A DNA stretch of 64,000 bases from an uncultured Mediterraneibacter sp. (GTDB lineage Bacteria; Bacillota; Clostridia; Lachnospirales; Lachnospiraceae), in NCBI RefSeq assembly GCF_934309415.1, contig NZ_CAKRDI010000003.1, positions 62,001-126,000 of the forward strand. Direction: 5' to 3'. Positions within the stretch are counted from its first letter, which is position 1. Each line of letters begins with the position of its first letter. The position numbers and the translations under genes are program-made. Below, piece after piece: positions 8,288 through 17,976 of this stretch. The notes under the pieces were generated by a model. That model did not search any database and was not told the origin of the DNA. It saw only the letters and a list, made by a program, of their open reading frames with translations.

Positions 8288-8876
8288 AAATATTCCATCC
8301 ATTGGAATGTATCCTCCTTCTTCACTTGATATCTATCTGAAACTATTATCTCAAATAGTGAAATTATTAGATTTAAAACTTATCGTCCCATTGGTCTATC
8401 CTCTTTTTTCAGAAATTTTATTTTATCTAAAGTTTTAAGAGTTCATTTCTTTATGATCCCATCGGCCTATACCTCTCTTATGGATTTTTAGAAATTATAT
8501 ATTTATTTTATGATCCCATTGGACTTTACCTCTTTTATCAGAATCGTTTAAAATTTCTTTACTATCCCATCGGTCTGTACCTCGTCCCTTTAGATTTTTT
8601 AATCACTGTCTGGAATTTAATTTACTATCCCATTGGAATATCCCTCTTTCATTTTATTTTGTATGATTGATTTAACTTACTGTCCCATTGGACTTTACCT
8701 CGCTTTCATTCGTATAGTTTCCGTTTTTTTAAATTACTCTTTCTGGTGGTCTGTACCTCTTTCTTTAGATTTTCAGGATTTTAAATTACCATCCCATTGG
8801 CCTATACCTCTGTCTTTCATTAGATTATTGGTTTTAAGCTTATGTTTTTGGTGGTCCGTCCTCCTTGTCTTTTGTT
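8245..8876 (-). ncRNA. Predicted ~630-nt repeat RNA: array of ten ~23-bp units
   Basis: About ten related units occur in one direction, with minus-strand consensus GAGGTAYAGRCCAATGGGAT followed by a short TAA-rich tail. On the plus strand the CCC of CCCATTGG falls at 8387, 8458, 8515, 8566, 8629, 8684 and 8793. Variants with GACCACC replace CCAATGGG near 8742 and 8850, and a diverged end unit sits near 8295. Spacings are 51-71 bp with AT-rich, non-conserved spacers. A consensus promoter points into the array from 8911 and a strong terminator follows at 8245. No long frame is kept on either strand: unit spacings are not multiples of three throughout. The repeated GAGG plus ATGGGA could be ribosome-site-like or a protein-binding sponge. 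Family not recognised. Confidence 0.6.
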
Positions 8877-8882
8877 GATTCT

Positions 8883-8911
8883 ATATTAACTCTTAATAAT
8901 GGATTTGTCAA
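8883..8911 (-). promoter_or_regulatory. Consensus sigma-A promoter driving the repeat array
   Basis: Minus strand TTGACA (8911-8906), 17-bp spacer, TAATAT (8888-8883). Predicted start near 8876, immediately before the first array unit. Confidence 0.8.
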
Positions 8912-9003
8912 TAGAAAATCTGATAAAAAATAAAAATAATTTAAATATACAGAAAATATCGGAAAATTACTAAAATATATAGAATAAATATGGGGGATCA
9001 CAG

Positions 9004-9084
9004 GTGGATTTTTATAACAAATTTCCTTATACTTATATGAGAGATCTTTATAATCTGCCGGAGAGCGTGTCTGAAAAGGACTGA
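9004..9084 (+). CDS. Possible 26-residue small protein
   Basis: GTG start preceded by GGGGGATCACAG, encoding a short aromatic-rich peptide (MDFYNKFPYTYMRDLYNL-type), stop TGA at 9082. It lies 62 nt before the small Cys-rich gene. No family recognised; it could be a leader peptide or chance. Confidence 0.3.
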   Translation: MDFYNKFPYTYMRDLYNLPESVSEKD

Positions 9085-9145
9085 TTAAAATATAGATTAT
9101 GGAATAGTTAAAAATGGAAGATACAGAAAGAGGAGGAAAAGAAAA

Positions 9146-9334
9146 ATGAGCGGAAACTCAAGAACAAGCTGTGAGACATGTACTTATTACATCTACGATG
9201 AAGAGTACGAATGTTATGTGTGTGATAAAAATATGGATGAAGATGATTATACTCGTCTGATGACGAATCAGCATTATCAATGTCCGTATTACAGAAACGG
9301 AGACGATTATCTTGTTGTAAGAAAACAGATGTAA
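9146..9334 (+). CDS. Small Cys-rich protein, DUF6472-like
   Basis: A 62-residue protein with a strong AGGAGG site (9131-9136). Four Cys-containing motifs (CETC, CYVC and a later CPYYRNGDDY) suggest a small zinc or Fe-S fold. The pattern YYIYDEEYECYVCDKNMDED and the ending VVRKQM match a conserved short Lachnospiraceae protein that I recall as DUF6472. Function unknown. It stands alone between the repeat array and the aminotransferase gene on the opposite strand. Confidence 0.75.
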   Translation: MSGNSRTSCETCTYYIYDEEYECYVCDKNMDEDDYTRLMTNQHYQCPYYRNGDDYLVVRKQM

Positions 9335-9400
9335 GAGACACGATTATGGTAGGCTGTGGATAGGAATGGAGAAAAGGACGGAATATGAACTGTCTTACGG

Positions 9401-9549
9401 AACGCTGGATAAAAAGAAGATGACAAGCATGCCCACTTTGCAGGAGATTTTGTTATCATTCGGTTGACGTAGCCAGCTACGCCGCCCTCATTCAAACAAA
9501 ATCTCCCACAAATTGAGACATACATCTTGCAGAAAGCATTTTACAGACA
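9401..9549. repeat. Second dispersed repeat family (R2), diverged copy
   Basis: Shares a ~100-bp core with 33530-33679: ATTCGG(T/C)TGACGTAGC, a short stem, then CACAAATT, GACATACATCTT, CAGAAAG and a CAGACA end. The inner part has a perfect GGAGATTTTGTT / AACAAAATCTCC inverted repeat (9443-9506). The left end is degenerate. The right end lies 5 bp from the aminotransferase stop. Confidence 0.6.
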
Positions 9550-9553
9550 CACT

Positions 9554-10672
9554 CTAAATCATTTTTAGTACATCGATCAGATGCTGGTTATTTTCCGGCA
9601 GATTGATACAGAATCTGATGAATTCTCCATCCAGGCACTGGAAGGAAGAACAATCGCGGATCATGAGTCCCTGTTTGATACATTTTTCAAAAACATCAAA
9701 AGAAGTAACACCTTCTTTCATAATACGAACCAGCAGGAAGTTTGCATAAGGCGTATAAGTCTTGAAAGCTGGCAATTCTTTCAGTTCATTGAAAAGCTTT
9801 TCACGTTCCGAAAGAATCAGATCCCGTGTTCTGGCAAAATAATCCTTATCGCTGAAAAGCTGTTCTCCTGCAAAAGCTCCCAGACTGTTCAGTGACCATG
9901 GGATCTGTTTCTCTTTCATTGCTTTTAAAAATTCAGCATTTCCTGTAATACCATATCCAAAACGCATTCCAGGTGCAGCATAAAATTTTGATACACCGCG
10001 AAGTACCATGAGATTGGTATATGTTTTCGTAAATGGTACAGCTGTAATCTCGTTTATATCCGGTGCAAATTCCACATAAGTTTCATCGATCATTACAAAG
10101 ATATCATGCTTCTGGCAGAAAGATAAAAGCCGCTCCATCTCGCCCCGGCGGATCGCAGAGGAGGTTGGATTGTTTGGATTGCAGATGATAAGAAAATCAT
10201 AGTTCACTGTCTTTTCAGAAGAGAGGAGAACAGAACAGAGATCATCAACGTCCAGCTCGAAATCAGTTTCTTCTCTGAGATGATAATAGGTCTGTGTACT
10301 TCCTGAAAAGGAAAGCTCACGTGAATATTCGGAATAAGTCGGTCCGAGAATGAGAGTGTTTTTTGGTGCACGGGTTTCAATCAGCAGAGAGATCATCTCG
10401 CTGGATCCATTTCCAGGAAGAATATAATCTGCCGGAATGTCGCAGTAATCGGAAAGTACATTTCGCAGGGCAGTATATTCTCTGTCGGGATAAGAAGAGA
10501 ACAGATCTACATGTTCAGCAATGGATTTCTTCACTTTTTCTGATAATCCCAAAGGATTGACATTACCGCCAAAGTTGATGATATTCTCTTTCTTTATGTG
10601 ATAATATTCACTTATTTTTTCAATGTCACTTCCGTGAAAAACGGGTCTTGTTTTGGAAGTTTCTGGTGTCAT
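9554..10672 (-). CDS. PLP-dependent aminotransferase, HisC / CobD-like
   Basis: A 372-residue fold-type I aminotransferase. PLP lysine in GVSKFYAAPGMRFGYG (about residue 227), Asn/Pro motif CNPNNPTS (about 165) and IDETYVEF (about 192). N-terminal INFGGNVNPLGLSEKV and the arginine-rich ending resemble histidinol-phosphate aminotransferases and threonine-phosphate decarboxylases (CobD), which are hard to separate by eye. No his or cob genes are adjacent. It may supply either pathway, or be an orphan paralogue. Monocistronic: R2 repeat downstream and a degenerate R1 copy upstream. Confidence 0.8.
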   Translation of the reverse strand: MTPETSKTRPVFHGSDIEKISEYYHIKKENIINFGGNVNPLGLSEKVKKSIAEHVDLFSSYPDREYTALRNVLSDYCDIPADYILPGNGSSEMISLLIETRAPKNTLILGPTYSEYSRELSFSGSTQTYYHLREETDFELDVDDLCSVLLSSEKTVNYDFLIICNPNNPTSSAIRRGEMERLLSFCQKHDIFVMIDETYVEFAPDINEITAVPFTKTYTNLMVLRGVSKFYAAPGMRFGYGITGNAEFLKAMKEKQIPWSLNSLGAFAGEQLFSDKDYFARTRDLILSEREKLFNELKELPAFKTYTPYANFLLVRIMKEGVTSFDVFEKCIKQGLMIRDCSSFQCLDGEFIRFCINLPENNQHLIDVLKMI

Positions 10673-10697
10673 AATTTTACTCCTGTCTTTTTTGTTT

Positions 10698-10840
10698 TTT
10701 TCTGTTCATATCCGAACAGATTTCTTCGATGATTAAGCTCGAAGAATACATATGCAGCAAATGCATCTCGGACATTTTATGAGTGATTCTAAACGGGGAG
10801 ATGCATTACTTTTTCCGGATATTCTGTGTGTGACAATTAT
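10698..10840 (-). repeat. Degenerate full-length R1 copy at the end of the V-ATPase operon
   Basis: Read against the reverse R1 element: TGTTCA at the left, then GATGATTAAGC, AATGCATCTCGG, GATTCTAAACGGGGAGATG and a diverged right end. The span from the extrapolated first base to 10840 is again 143 bp. The AATGCATCTC / GAGATGCATT hairpin is retained. It touches the stop codon of the subunit D gene, so it probably serves as its 3' end. Confidence 0.6.
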
Positions 10841-11466
10841 CCGGAAGCATTTTTTTCTTTCATTCGTTTGATTACTTTCAGACGTGTAAATTCTTCACGC
10901 TCTTTTTCCTCCAGTGCATTGCTGATCGTATAGACCAGATTCTCATACATTGGAATTGTGATATTCTGTAAAGCGTTTGCACGCTTCTGTGTCTTTTTAA
11001 TATTGGATGCCAGTCTGTATGCGGCGTTTTCGATCATGGACAGTTTGACAGTCAGATCTTTTACTTTTCGGAAAGCATCACGCGCCATATCAATGGATTC
11101 CCATGTGGCGTTGAATGAATAAGTAGGTTTTCCGGCATCCGGCACATATTTGACATGTGGAATCTCTGTTCCCATGATGCTGCGGGTCTGGATCGTGATG
11201 GAATTTTCAATCGGAACCGTGTAGGCAAGTTGCTCCACGGTGCTGATTCCATTTTCAATATTGGCGCGCTGGAGACATTGATATGCATAAGTGAAAGTAG
11301 AATCAATCTCTTCCTGTATGGTGCGTGCTTCATCGATCAGATCCATCAATTCCCGAATCAGGATATTCCTCTTTTTATCCATCAGGTCATATCCCTGTCG
11401 GGCGAGGGCAAGAGAATTCTTGGCCAGCATCAGGTTGCCTTTTGTGGGAAATGTACGTGGATCCAT
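10837..11466 (-). CDS. ntpD: V-type ATP synthase subunit D
   Basis: 209 residues from ATG 11466 with AGGAGGGAG upstream; the longer open frame reaching into subunit B is not used. The start PRTFPTKGNLMLAKNSLALARQG is typical of subunit D, the central rotor shaft of V/A-type ATPases. The sequence is helical, with long N- and C-terminal coiled-coil segments (LIDEARTIQEEIDSTF; LVYTISNALEEKERE). Last gene of the nine-gene operon (G/H-C-I-K-F-E-A-B-D). Confidence 0.95.
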   Translation of the reverse strand: MDPRTFPTKGNLMLAKNSLALARQGYDLMDKKRNILIRELMDLIDEARTIQEEIDSTFTYAYQCLQRANIENGISTVEQLAYTVPIENSITIQTRSIMGTEIPHVKYVPDAGKPTYSFNATWESIDMARDAFRKVKDLTVKLSMIENAAYRLASNIKKTQKRANALQNITIPMYENLVYTISNALEEKEREEFTRLKVIKRMKEKNASG

Positions 11467-11500
11467 GAATCTCCCTCCTGTCTTTTTTATAGAATGTTCT

Positions 11501-12886
11501 TTATTTTTCCGGTGCAGGTTTATAATACTTCTCAAGAATCTTAGTGTCAACACGGTCGAGTTCTTCTTTCGGAAGCTTTCCGAGAAGTTCCCAGCCGAGA
11601 TTCAATGTCTCTTCCATGCTACGGTTCTCGTTTGGTCCCTGTCCGATGTAACGCTTTTCGAACTCTTTTCCGAATTCCAGATATTTTTTATCGATCGGGG
11701 AAAGCTCATCTTCACCGATGACAGAAGCAAGGTTTCTTGCATCTCCTACTTTTGCATAAGCAGAGAAAAGCTGGTTGGCAAGATCCTGATGGTCTTCCCG
11801 TGTATAACCCTCACCGATACCATCCTTCATCAGACGGGAAAGGGAGGGAAGGATATTGATCGGCGGATAGATGGACTGTCCGTGCAGTGGGCGATCCAGT
11901 ACGATCTGTCCTTCAGTAATGTATCCTGTCAGGTCAGGAATCGGGTGTGTGATATCATCATTCGGCATGGTCAGGATCGGAAGCTGGGTCACAGATCCGT
12001 CCACTCCCTGTACGATACCGGCACGTTCGTAAATCGTGGCAAGTTCACTGTACAGGTATCCAGGGAATCCTTTACGGCTTGGAATCTCCCCCTTAGAAGA
12101 GGAAACCTCACGCATGGCCTCTGCGAAAGAAGTCATATCCGTCAGGATTACGAGGATATGCATATGCTGCTCAAAAGCAAGATATTCTGCTACTGTCAGA
12201 GCTACTTTTGGTGTGATCAGACGTTCAACGACCGGATCGTTTGCCAGGTTCAGAAACATAGCCACGTGGTCGGCGACACCACTTTCTTCAAAGGTATTGC
12301 GGAAGAAATCAGCAACATCGTGTTTGACACCCATGGCGGCGAATACGATCGCAAACTGTTCGTCAGATCCTTCTCCCAGAGAAGCCTGTTTTACAATCTG
12401 AGCGGCAAGCTGATCGTGCGGCAGTCCGTTCCCGGAGAAGATCGGCAGTTTCTGGCCACGGATCAGAGTGGTCAGTCCGTCGATCGCGGAGATTCCGGTG
12501 TGAATATAGTTACGTGGATATTCACGTCGTACCGGGTTCAGCGGAAGACCGTTTACATCCCGACGGAGATTGGTCACAAGAGGACCAAGGTCATCGATGG
12601 GCTGCCCGATTCCGTTGAAAGTACGTCCCAGCATATCCGGTGAAAGTGCTACTTCCATCGGATGGCCGGTGAGTTTGGTGTGTGTATTTTTCAGTGACAT
12701 ATTTTCGGAGCCTTCAAAGACCTGGATGATCGCTTTGTCTTCGTAGACCTCGACAATACGTCCGATTTTCCTTTCAGAGCCGTCAACGACAAATTCTACA
12801 ATCTCATCATAGAATGCGTCCTGTACGCCTTCCAGCGCAATCAGAGGGCCGTTGATACTGCTCAGACCTAAATATTCAATTGACAT
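11501..12886 (-). CDS. ntpB: V-type ATP synthase subunit B
   Basis: 461 residues, the usual length. Regulatory, non-catalytic subunit of the V1 hexamer: the P-loop position reads [15 protein letters not shown] rather than GxxGxGKT, as expected. Other family marks are [29 protein letters not shown] and [13 protein letters not shown]. It starts 12 nt after subunit A. Confidence 0.97.
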   Translation of the reverse strand: MSIEYLGLSSINGPLIALEGVQDAFYDEIVEFVVDGSERKIGRIVEVYEDKAIIQVFEGSENMSLKNTHTKLTGHPMEVALSPDMLGRTFNGIGQPIDDLGPLVTNLRRDVNGLPLNPVRREYPRNYIHTGISAIDGLTTLIRGQKLPIFSGNGLPHDQLAAQIVKQASLGEGSDEQFAIVFAAMGVKHDVADFFRNTFEESGVADHVAMFLNLANDPVVERLITPKVALTVAEYLAFEQHMHILVILTDMTSFAEAMREVSSSKGEIPSRKGFPGYLYSELATIYERAGIVQGVDGSVTQLPILTMPNDDITHPIPDLTGYITEGQIVLDRPLHGQSIYPPINILPSLSRLMKDGIGEGYTREDHQDLANQLFSAYAKVGDARNLASVIGEDELSPIDKKYLEFGKEFEKRYIGQGPNENRSMEETLNLGWELLGKLPKEELDRVDTKILEKYYKPAPEK

Positions 12887-12898
12887 AAATGTCCCTCC

Positions 12899-14668
12899 TT
12901 ATGCATTCTTTTCGAGAACATGCTGATAAAATGCATCGATGTCTCTGTGATACTGTGCAAATAATTCCAGACGGTCATTCGGCACATCATATTTGATAGA
13001 AATAATCCGGTCAAATATATTTTCTGATTTCAGCACAGACATAGGGTGTCCCATGGTTACCAGGGTACGTGCCTGTTTGTACAGATAAAGGATCGTATCC
13101 ATCATCAGAAACTGCTTTTCCATGGAGACGCAGGTGTCGTCAGGGTGGAAGGCATTCTGCTGCAGGAATCCAAGGCGGATGACACGGGCAATCTCAAGGA
13201 TCAGTTTCTGGTCATCCGGGAGTACATCACTTCCGATCAGTTTTACAATCTCCAGCAGGCTGCTTTCCTGATTCAGAAGTGCCATCAGGCGGTTGCGGTA
13301 GTCTACAAATTTTGGAGAAACATTGTCCTGATACCAGTGGCTTAAGTCATTCAGATATTCACTGTAGCTGGTCAGCCAGTGGATGGCCGGGAAATGTCTG
13401 GCATAAGCAAGGCTCTTATCCAGTCCCCAAAAGCAGCGGACGAAACGTTTGGTGTTCTGAGTGACGGGTTCGGAGAAGTCACCACCCTGTGGGGAAACCG
13501 CTCCGATGATCGTGACAGAACCGTCTGTTCCGTTTAAATTATGCATCATGCCGGCACGCTCGTAAAAGGCTGACAGACGGGAGGCGAGGTATGCCGGGAA
13601 ACCTTCTTCGGCAGGCATCTCTTCCAGTCGTCCGGAAAGCTCTCGGAGAGCTTCGGCCCAACGGGAGGTAGAATCGGCCATGATGGCCACATCATATCCC
13701 ATGTCGCGGTAATATTCAGCCAGAGTCAGACCAGTGTAAATGCTGGCCTCACGGGCTGCTACAGGCATGTTGGAAGTATTGGCGATCAGAGTGGTACGGT
13801 CCATCAGAGGATTACCGGATTTCGGGTCAGTCAGTTCACTGAATTCTTCCAGTACCTGAGTCATCTCATTTCCACGTTCTCCACATCCGATATAGATAAT
13901 GATATCTGCATCTGCCCATTTGGCGATCTGATGCTGCGTCATTGTCTTTCCGGTTCCGAATCCACCAGGGATAGCGGCGGTACCGCCTTTGGCGATCGGG
14001 AACATCGTATCAATGATTCGCTGTCCTGTAACCAGCGGGACGGAAGCAGGAAAACGATGATGGGTCGGGCGCGGGGTACGGATTGGCCAGTGCTGTGTCA
14101 TAGTCAGTTCTTTTTCAGAACCGTCTGCAAGCTGCAGAGTGACCAGTGTCTCATCGATCGTATATTCTCCGTCCGGTACAGCAGCAAGTACCAGTCCGCT
14201 GACATCGGGAGGAACCATACATTTATGTGTGATCGCCCTTGTCTCAGGGACTTCTGCGATAATATCTCCCGCATGGAGTTCCTGCCCCGGACGAACTGTG
14301 ATATGTGTGGTCCATTTTTTCTGACGGTCAAGAGAATCTACACTGACTCCGCGGGTGATAAAGGCTCCGCCGGAAGATTCTGCGATTTGTTCCAGCGGGC
14401 GTTCAATTCCGTCAAAGATATTATTCAAAATACCAGGTGCAAGTGTGACAGAAACAGGACTTCCGCTTGCAATTACTTTTTCGCCCGGATGCAGACCGGT
14501 TGTTTCTTCATAGACCTGTACGGTTGTCAGGTCTTTATCTAGAGAAATGACTTCGCCGACCAATTTTTGATCGCCTACATAGACCATCTCTGACATGCGG
14601 AATCCCGTGTTGCCTTTGAGGTAAATGACGGGACCGTTGATTCCGTAAATAGTTGCTGTCTTAACCAA
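12899..14668 (-). CDS. ntpA: V-type ATP synthase catalytic subunit A
   Basis: 589 residues from a TTG at 14668, chosen because it has AAGGAGGAGACGG just upstream and gives the canonical [14 protein letters not shown] start. The frame extends to an ATG at 14701, but that lies inside subunit E. The start overlaps the stop of E by 8 nt. Walker A is [24 protein letters not shown] follows, and [26 protein letters not shown] catalytic-site sequence (here [13 protein letters not shown]) is present. Hydrolyses or synthesises ATP on the cytoplasmic V1 head. Confidence 0.97.
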   Translation of the reverse strand: MVKTATIYGINGPVIYLKGNTGFRMSEMVYVGDQKLVGEVISLDKDLTTVQVYEETTGLHPGEKVIASGSPVSVTLAPGILNNIFDGIERPLEQIAESSGGAFITRGVSVDSLDRQKKWTTHITVRPGQELHAGDIIAEVPETRAITHKCMVPPDVSGLVLAAVPDGEYTIDETLVTLQLADGSEKELTMTQHWPIRTPRPTHHRFPASVPLVTGQRIIDTMFPIAKGGTAAIPGGFGTGKTMTQHQIAKWADADIIIYIGCGERGNEMTQVLEEFSELTDPKSGNPLMDRTTLIANTSNMPVAAREASIYTGLTLAEYYRDMGYDVAIMADSTSRWAEALRELSGRLEEMPAEEGFPAYLASRLSAFYERAGMMHNLNGTDGSVTIIGAVSPQGGDFSEPVTQNTKRFVRCFWGLDKSLAYARHFPAIHWLTSYSEYLNDLSHWYQDNVSPKFVDYRNRLMALLNQESSLLEIVKLIGSDVLPDDQKLILEIARVIRLGFLQQNAFHPDDTCVSMEKQFLMMDTILYLYKQARTLVTMGHPMSVLKSENIFDRIISIKYDVPNDRLELFAQYHRDIDAFYQHVLEKNA

Positions 14669-15248
14669 TTCCGTCTCCTCCTTCGAATAAGAATTTATCA
14701 TACTGTTCCTTCAGTTGTGTCTTGAAGGAATTGTCGATCAGGATATTCCGGGAACGGATGACTGCCCGGATTCCCCCCATAAAATCTTCACTGCTGACAG
14801 TAAGATGGGCACCGGTGTGCTCTTCCAGTGCAGTCAGTTTTTGTTCATCGGATGGATTGATATAGATCGTAATTCCTTCCTTTCCTGCAAACTGAAGTGC
14901 ATGTCGGATGCATTTTATAAGAAATGCATCATATGCTTCGGTTTTCATATAGGATAAAGTAAGTTCAGTTGCCTCCTGAAATACTTTGTCTTTCAGTTCT
15001 TGTTGAATCTTGCCCTGACGGCGTTTGATCTCAAGCTGTGATTTGGCGGCAGCCTGATTCAGTGCAAGTTTTGCATTGGTTGTCTCGGCTTTGACCTGTG
15101 TCTCTGCCTGACGTACAGCCTCTGCTTTGTGATCTTCCAGAACTTTTTCCAGGGCAGTTCTGTGCGTGTCGATGATGACATTTCCTTCTGCACGTGCCTG
15201 TTCCATGGAAGTTGTCTTAAGATGTTCAATTTTTTCTTCTAAAGTCAA
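14661..15248 (-). CDS. ntpE: V-type ATP synthase subunit E (peripheral stalk)
   Basis: 195 residues. The long N-terminal helix is rich in Glu, Ala, Lys and Gln (about residues 1-100) and the compact C-terminal domain ends near SFKTQLKEQYDKFLF, as in subunit E, which pairs with the G/H coiled-coil subunit to form the stator. The stop overlaps the start of A. Confidence 0.92.
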   Translation of the reverse strand: MTLEEKIEHLKTTSMEQARAEGNVIIDTHRTALEKVLEDHKAEAVRQAETQVKAETTNAKLALNQAAAKSQLEIKRRQGKIQQELKDKVFQEATELTLSYMKTEAYDAFLIKCIRHALQFAGKEGITIYINPSDEQKLTALEEHTGAHLTVSSEDFMGGIRAVIRSRNILIDNSFKTQLKEQYDKFLFEGGDGIG

Positions 15249-15262
15249 GAGGGTTCCCTCCT

Positions 15263-15571
15263 TTATAATTTTAGTCCGATCGCTTCGGTGATATAGGATG
15301 TAATAAAGTCTTTTTTTCGTCCGGTTCCATGTCGGTCTGGAATCTCTACCAGAAGCGGCATTTTTCGTTCCAGACGGAATGTGTCGATAAGATCCGGGAA
15401 TTCCTGTCCAAGCTTTTCAGTCAGAAGAACAATGCCGATGGTTTTGTCGGCAAGGACATCTTCCAGTGCTTTACGAAGTTCTTCGCGTTCATGAATGACG
15501 ATGCCATCCACACCGGCGAGACGCATCCCGGTATAGGTGTCGACATTATCACTGATTAGATACATTTTCAT
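15263..15571 (-). CDS. V-type ATP synthase subunit F
   Basis: 102 residues. The small Rossmann-like subunit of the central stalk: MYLISDNVDTYTGMRLAGVDG, GIVLLTEKL and PLLVEIPDRHG are typical. It binds the D subunit. Short intergenic gaps (14 nt on each side) show it is inside the operon. Confidence 0.93.
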   Translation of the reverse strand: MKMYLISDNVDTYTGMRLAGVDGIVIHEREELRKALEDVLADKTIGIVLLTEKLGQEFPDLIDTFRLERKMPLLVEIPDRHGTGRKKDFITSYITEAIGLKL

Positions 15572-15585
15572 ATGCTGTCAGCTCC

Positions 15586-16023
15586 TTAGAGGTTACCTAA
15601 GATCATAAAGGAAATGATCAGTCCGTAGAGGCACACACCTTCTGCAAGTCCTACGAAGATCAGGGATTTACCAAGCACACTGGAGTCTTCACTGATGGCT
15701 CCAAGAGCTGCACTTGCGGCGCTGGCTACTGCGATACCACCACCGATACAGGAAAGTCCGGTAACGAGAGCTGCGGCAAGATATCCCATACCTGTTGCAA
15801 GTGTTGCGCCGGAGGCTGCTGTCTCAGCCGCCTGTACGCTGTCAGGACCAGCGAGCATTGCGATGGATGCAATCGCAAGGGCACCGAAGAAGAAAAATGC
15901 ATTTACACCAATGGTGCGTTTGTAACGTTTCTTATTCTTCTCACCGATCAGGTAGTAACCAAATGGTACGATAATGCTTAAAATAAGTGCTGCGATAAAG
16001 ATGATTTTTGTTGCGATATTCAT
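15586..16023 (-). CDS. ntpK: V-type ATP synthase subunit K (proteolipid rotor ring)
   Basis: 145 residues with four membrane segments: about 7-27, 40-62, 78-110 and 118-142. Only the last hairpin keeps the ion-binding glutamate (FVGLAEGVCLYGL), as in duplicated K subunits with one carboxylate per two hairpins. The residue after the Glu is Gly rather than Thr/Ser, so I do not call the coupling ion. It forms the membrane ring with subunit I. Confidence 0.94.
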   Translation of the reverse strand: MNIATKIIFIAALILSIIVPFGYYLIGEKNKKRYKRTIGVNAFFFFGALAIASIAMLAGPDSVQAAETAASGATLATGMGYLAAALVTGLSCIGGGIAVASAASAALGAISEDSSVLGKSLIFVGLAEGVCLYGLIISFMILGNL

Positions 16024-16035
16024 AGTGAAATCCTC

Positions 16036-17976
16036 CTATTTCTTGTTGGTTTTCTTTTTAGTATATGGATCAAATGCGCGTCCGCTTCCGGCATAGAAAC
16101 GGCTGAACATTTCATAGTACTCAAGACGAAGTACCTGTATTCCGACGATCAGTCCTTCAAATCCGCATACGAACAGATTTCCGAAGATTACGCCCAGCCA
16201 GTTTGGATGACCGCTTTCTGCGCCTGCAAGCTGAAGAACGACTTCCATGATTGCTGCATGGCTGACGGCAAACGCGCCAATACGGATAAAGGAAATGGTA
16301 TTTGAAAAGTAGCTTAACAGTGTCTCGAACATTTCAAATAATCCCTGTACAGCGTACATACCAGGTCCTGTCTCCATCTTGTCTGCCCGTTTTTCAATCA
16401 TACGGGTCAGAGGTTCTTTCAGGAAAATCAGGAGTAATGGAACCCCAAACATGACTGCCATTACGATGCCTCCCGGAAGAGGATTTCCTGTCATAAACAG
16501 AACAATCGTTACAACAACTGCCAGATAGAAGATGAGACCGGCAACACCGTTGGCATCAAACCAGGTGCTTTCAATATCTTTATTACGGGCAGCATTGATA
16601 ATGTGCATGACCATAGCGACCAGAATCAGGAACATTCCAAAAGCAACTGCTACGATAAATACCGTGTTCAGTTTGCCCAGGAACGGGAGTGTGGTCATAT
16701 GATCGATCGGCCGGATCCACAGAGGTTGCAGAATATCTTCAAATCCAAAGATACTTCCGAACATAAAGCCGAAGATCGTTGAAAAAATACCAGCGGTTGC
16801 AATAATTCCGGCCAGAGGAGCTTTTTTGAAATGATAGATCAAAGCACCGCCGATCAGAAGCAGGAGTCCCTGACCGACATCTCCGAACATAACACCAAAG
16901 ATGAAGGAATAAGTCAGTCCGACAAAAACGGTCGGATCCATCTCGTTGTGTGCCGGAAGGCCGTACATCTGAATAAACATCTCAAATGGTTTAAAGACTT
17001 TTGGATTTTCCAGTTTGGTTGGCGGTTCTCCAAAGTAAGCGTCATGGTCATCTTCAACGACAACAAAGACTTTGTCGTCATCTTTCACTTCTTCGACGAA
17101 TTTGTTGACATCGTCTTCTGCCATCCATCCGCAGAGAATATAATAATCATCCTTTTCATCCTTCATGCGGGCTGCCATCTTACGGATATCAAAATTCTGA
17201 GCAAGTTCTTCCAGACGGTTTCGGGCTGCTACGAGCTGGGCTGCACGGTCAGAAAGCATCTCACCGGCTTCTTTGTCCAGATCCTGGATCTCCAGATTGA
17301 TCCGGGCGATATCCTGCTCGATCGACTGATATGCGAAAGCAGGAGTTCCCTCAAATTCATCTTTCAGTTCAATACGTTCAAAATGAAGTGAACGGAAGAC
17401 TGCGTCTACTTTCTGAGCTTCACCCGGTGATACAAAATAAGCTCCGTATACATAGCTTTCGTCACGTTCTCCTTCTACAAAAATGGCACCGAGGTCATCC
17501 ATCAGATATTTTTGCATCTTATGATAGAATTCTACTGCAATTCGTCCAAAGCGGTAAGTAATAAATCGGTATTCGAGTATTCTGTGAAGGTCACATTCCA
17601 AAGGCCGGAACGGAGCAATTGTCTGCTGTTTTGCACGCAGACTGTCAATCTTTTTCTTAAGTTTCTCTTTTTTCTGCTGCAGATCCTCATAGTCTGCACT
17701 TGCATTGCGCACCAGTTCAAACATATCATCCAGTCCGAGAGACTCGTCTGGTACGATATCCTCGACATTGGAGAGATATCCGACAAACTGAGTGGCTTTG
17801 TTCAGTACATCGCGATATGGGTTGATCTCAACAAAAGGACGCAGATTCTCAACAGTTTTTAATTCTGAAAGTGCGGATTCAAGCTGGATCTCATATCGTG
17901 AGAGATACAGATCGGTCACGCGGTCGATGTCATCGCGTGGACCGGATATGTTAATAAATTTCATCTTAACAATCAT
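16036..17976 (-). CDS. ntpI: V-type ATP synthase subunit I (membrane stator)
   Basis: 646 residues. The cytoplasmic N-terminal half (about 1-330) has coiled-coil segments; the C-terminal half has about seven membrane helices starting at PTVFVGLTYSFIFGVMFGD. FIRIGAFAVSHAAI contains the conserved arginine-bearing channel helix. The ATG overlaps the subunit C stop by the four bases ATGA, showing translational coupling. It forms the ion half-channels next to the K ring. Confidence 0.95.
   Translation of the reverse strand: MIVKMKFINISGPRDDIDRVTDLYLSRYEIQLESALSELKTVENLRPFVEINPYRDVLNKATQFVGYLSNVEDIVPDESLGLDDMFELVRNASADYEDLQQKKEKLKKKIDSLRAKQQTIAPFRPLECDLHRILEYRFITYRFGRIAVEFYHKMQKYLMDDLGAIFVEGERDESYVYGAYFVSPGEAQKVDAVFRSLHFERIELKDEFEGTPAFAYQSIEQDIARINLEIQDLDKEAGEMLSDRAAQLVAARNRLEELAQNFDIRKMAARMKDEKDDYYILCGWMAEDDVNKFVEEVKDDDKVFVVVEDDHDAYFGEPPTKLENPKVFKPFEMFIQMYGLPAHNEMDPTVFVGLTYSFIFGVMFGDVGQGLLLLIGGALIYHFKKAPLAGIIATAGIFSTIFGFMFGSIFGFEDILQPLWIRPIDHMTTLPFLGKLNTVFIVAVAFGMFLILVAMVMHIINAARNKDIESTWFDANGVAGLIFYLAVVVTIVLFMTGNPLPGGIVMAVMFGVPLLLIFLKEPLTRMIEKRADKMETGPGMYAVQGLFEMFETLLSYFSNTISFIRIGAFAVSHAAIMEVVLQLAGAESGHPNWLGVIFGNLFVCGFEGLIVGIQVLRLEYYEMFSRFYAGSGRAFDPYTKKKTNKK

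Noticed and set aside
8285..8870. CRISPR array
   Set aside because: Units are only partly conserved, spacing varies from 51 to 71 bp, spacers are AT-rich and related in composition, and there are no cas genes.
8633..8878. 81-codon plus-strand frame rich in aromatic residues
   Set aside because: It arises from the repeat units; unit spacing breaks the frame elsewhere in the array and there is no ribosome site.
6409..8900. Lasso-peptide or other RiPP cluster around the asparagine synthase-like gene and repeat array
   Set aside because: No precursor peptide, protease or recognition-element gene is nearby; the array has no stable reading frame.
11291..12643. 450-codon plus-strand frame
   Set aside because: Antisense to V-ATPase subunits B and D, which are unmistakable; composition is typical of a shadow frame.
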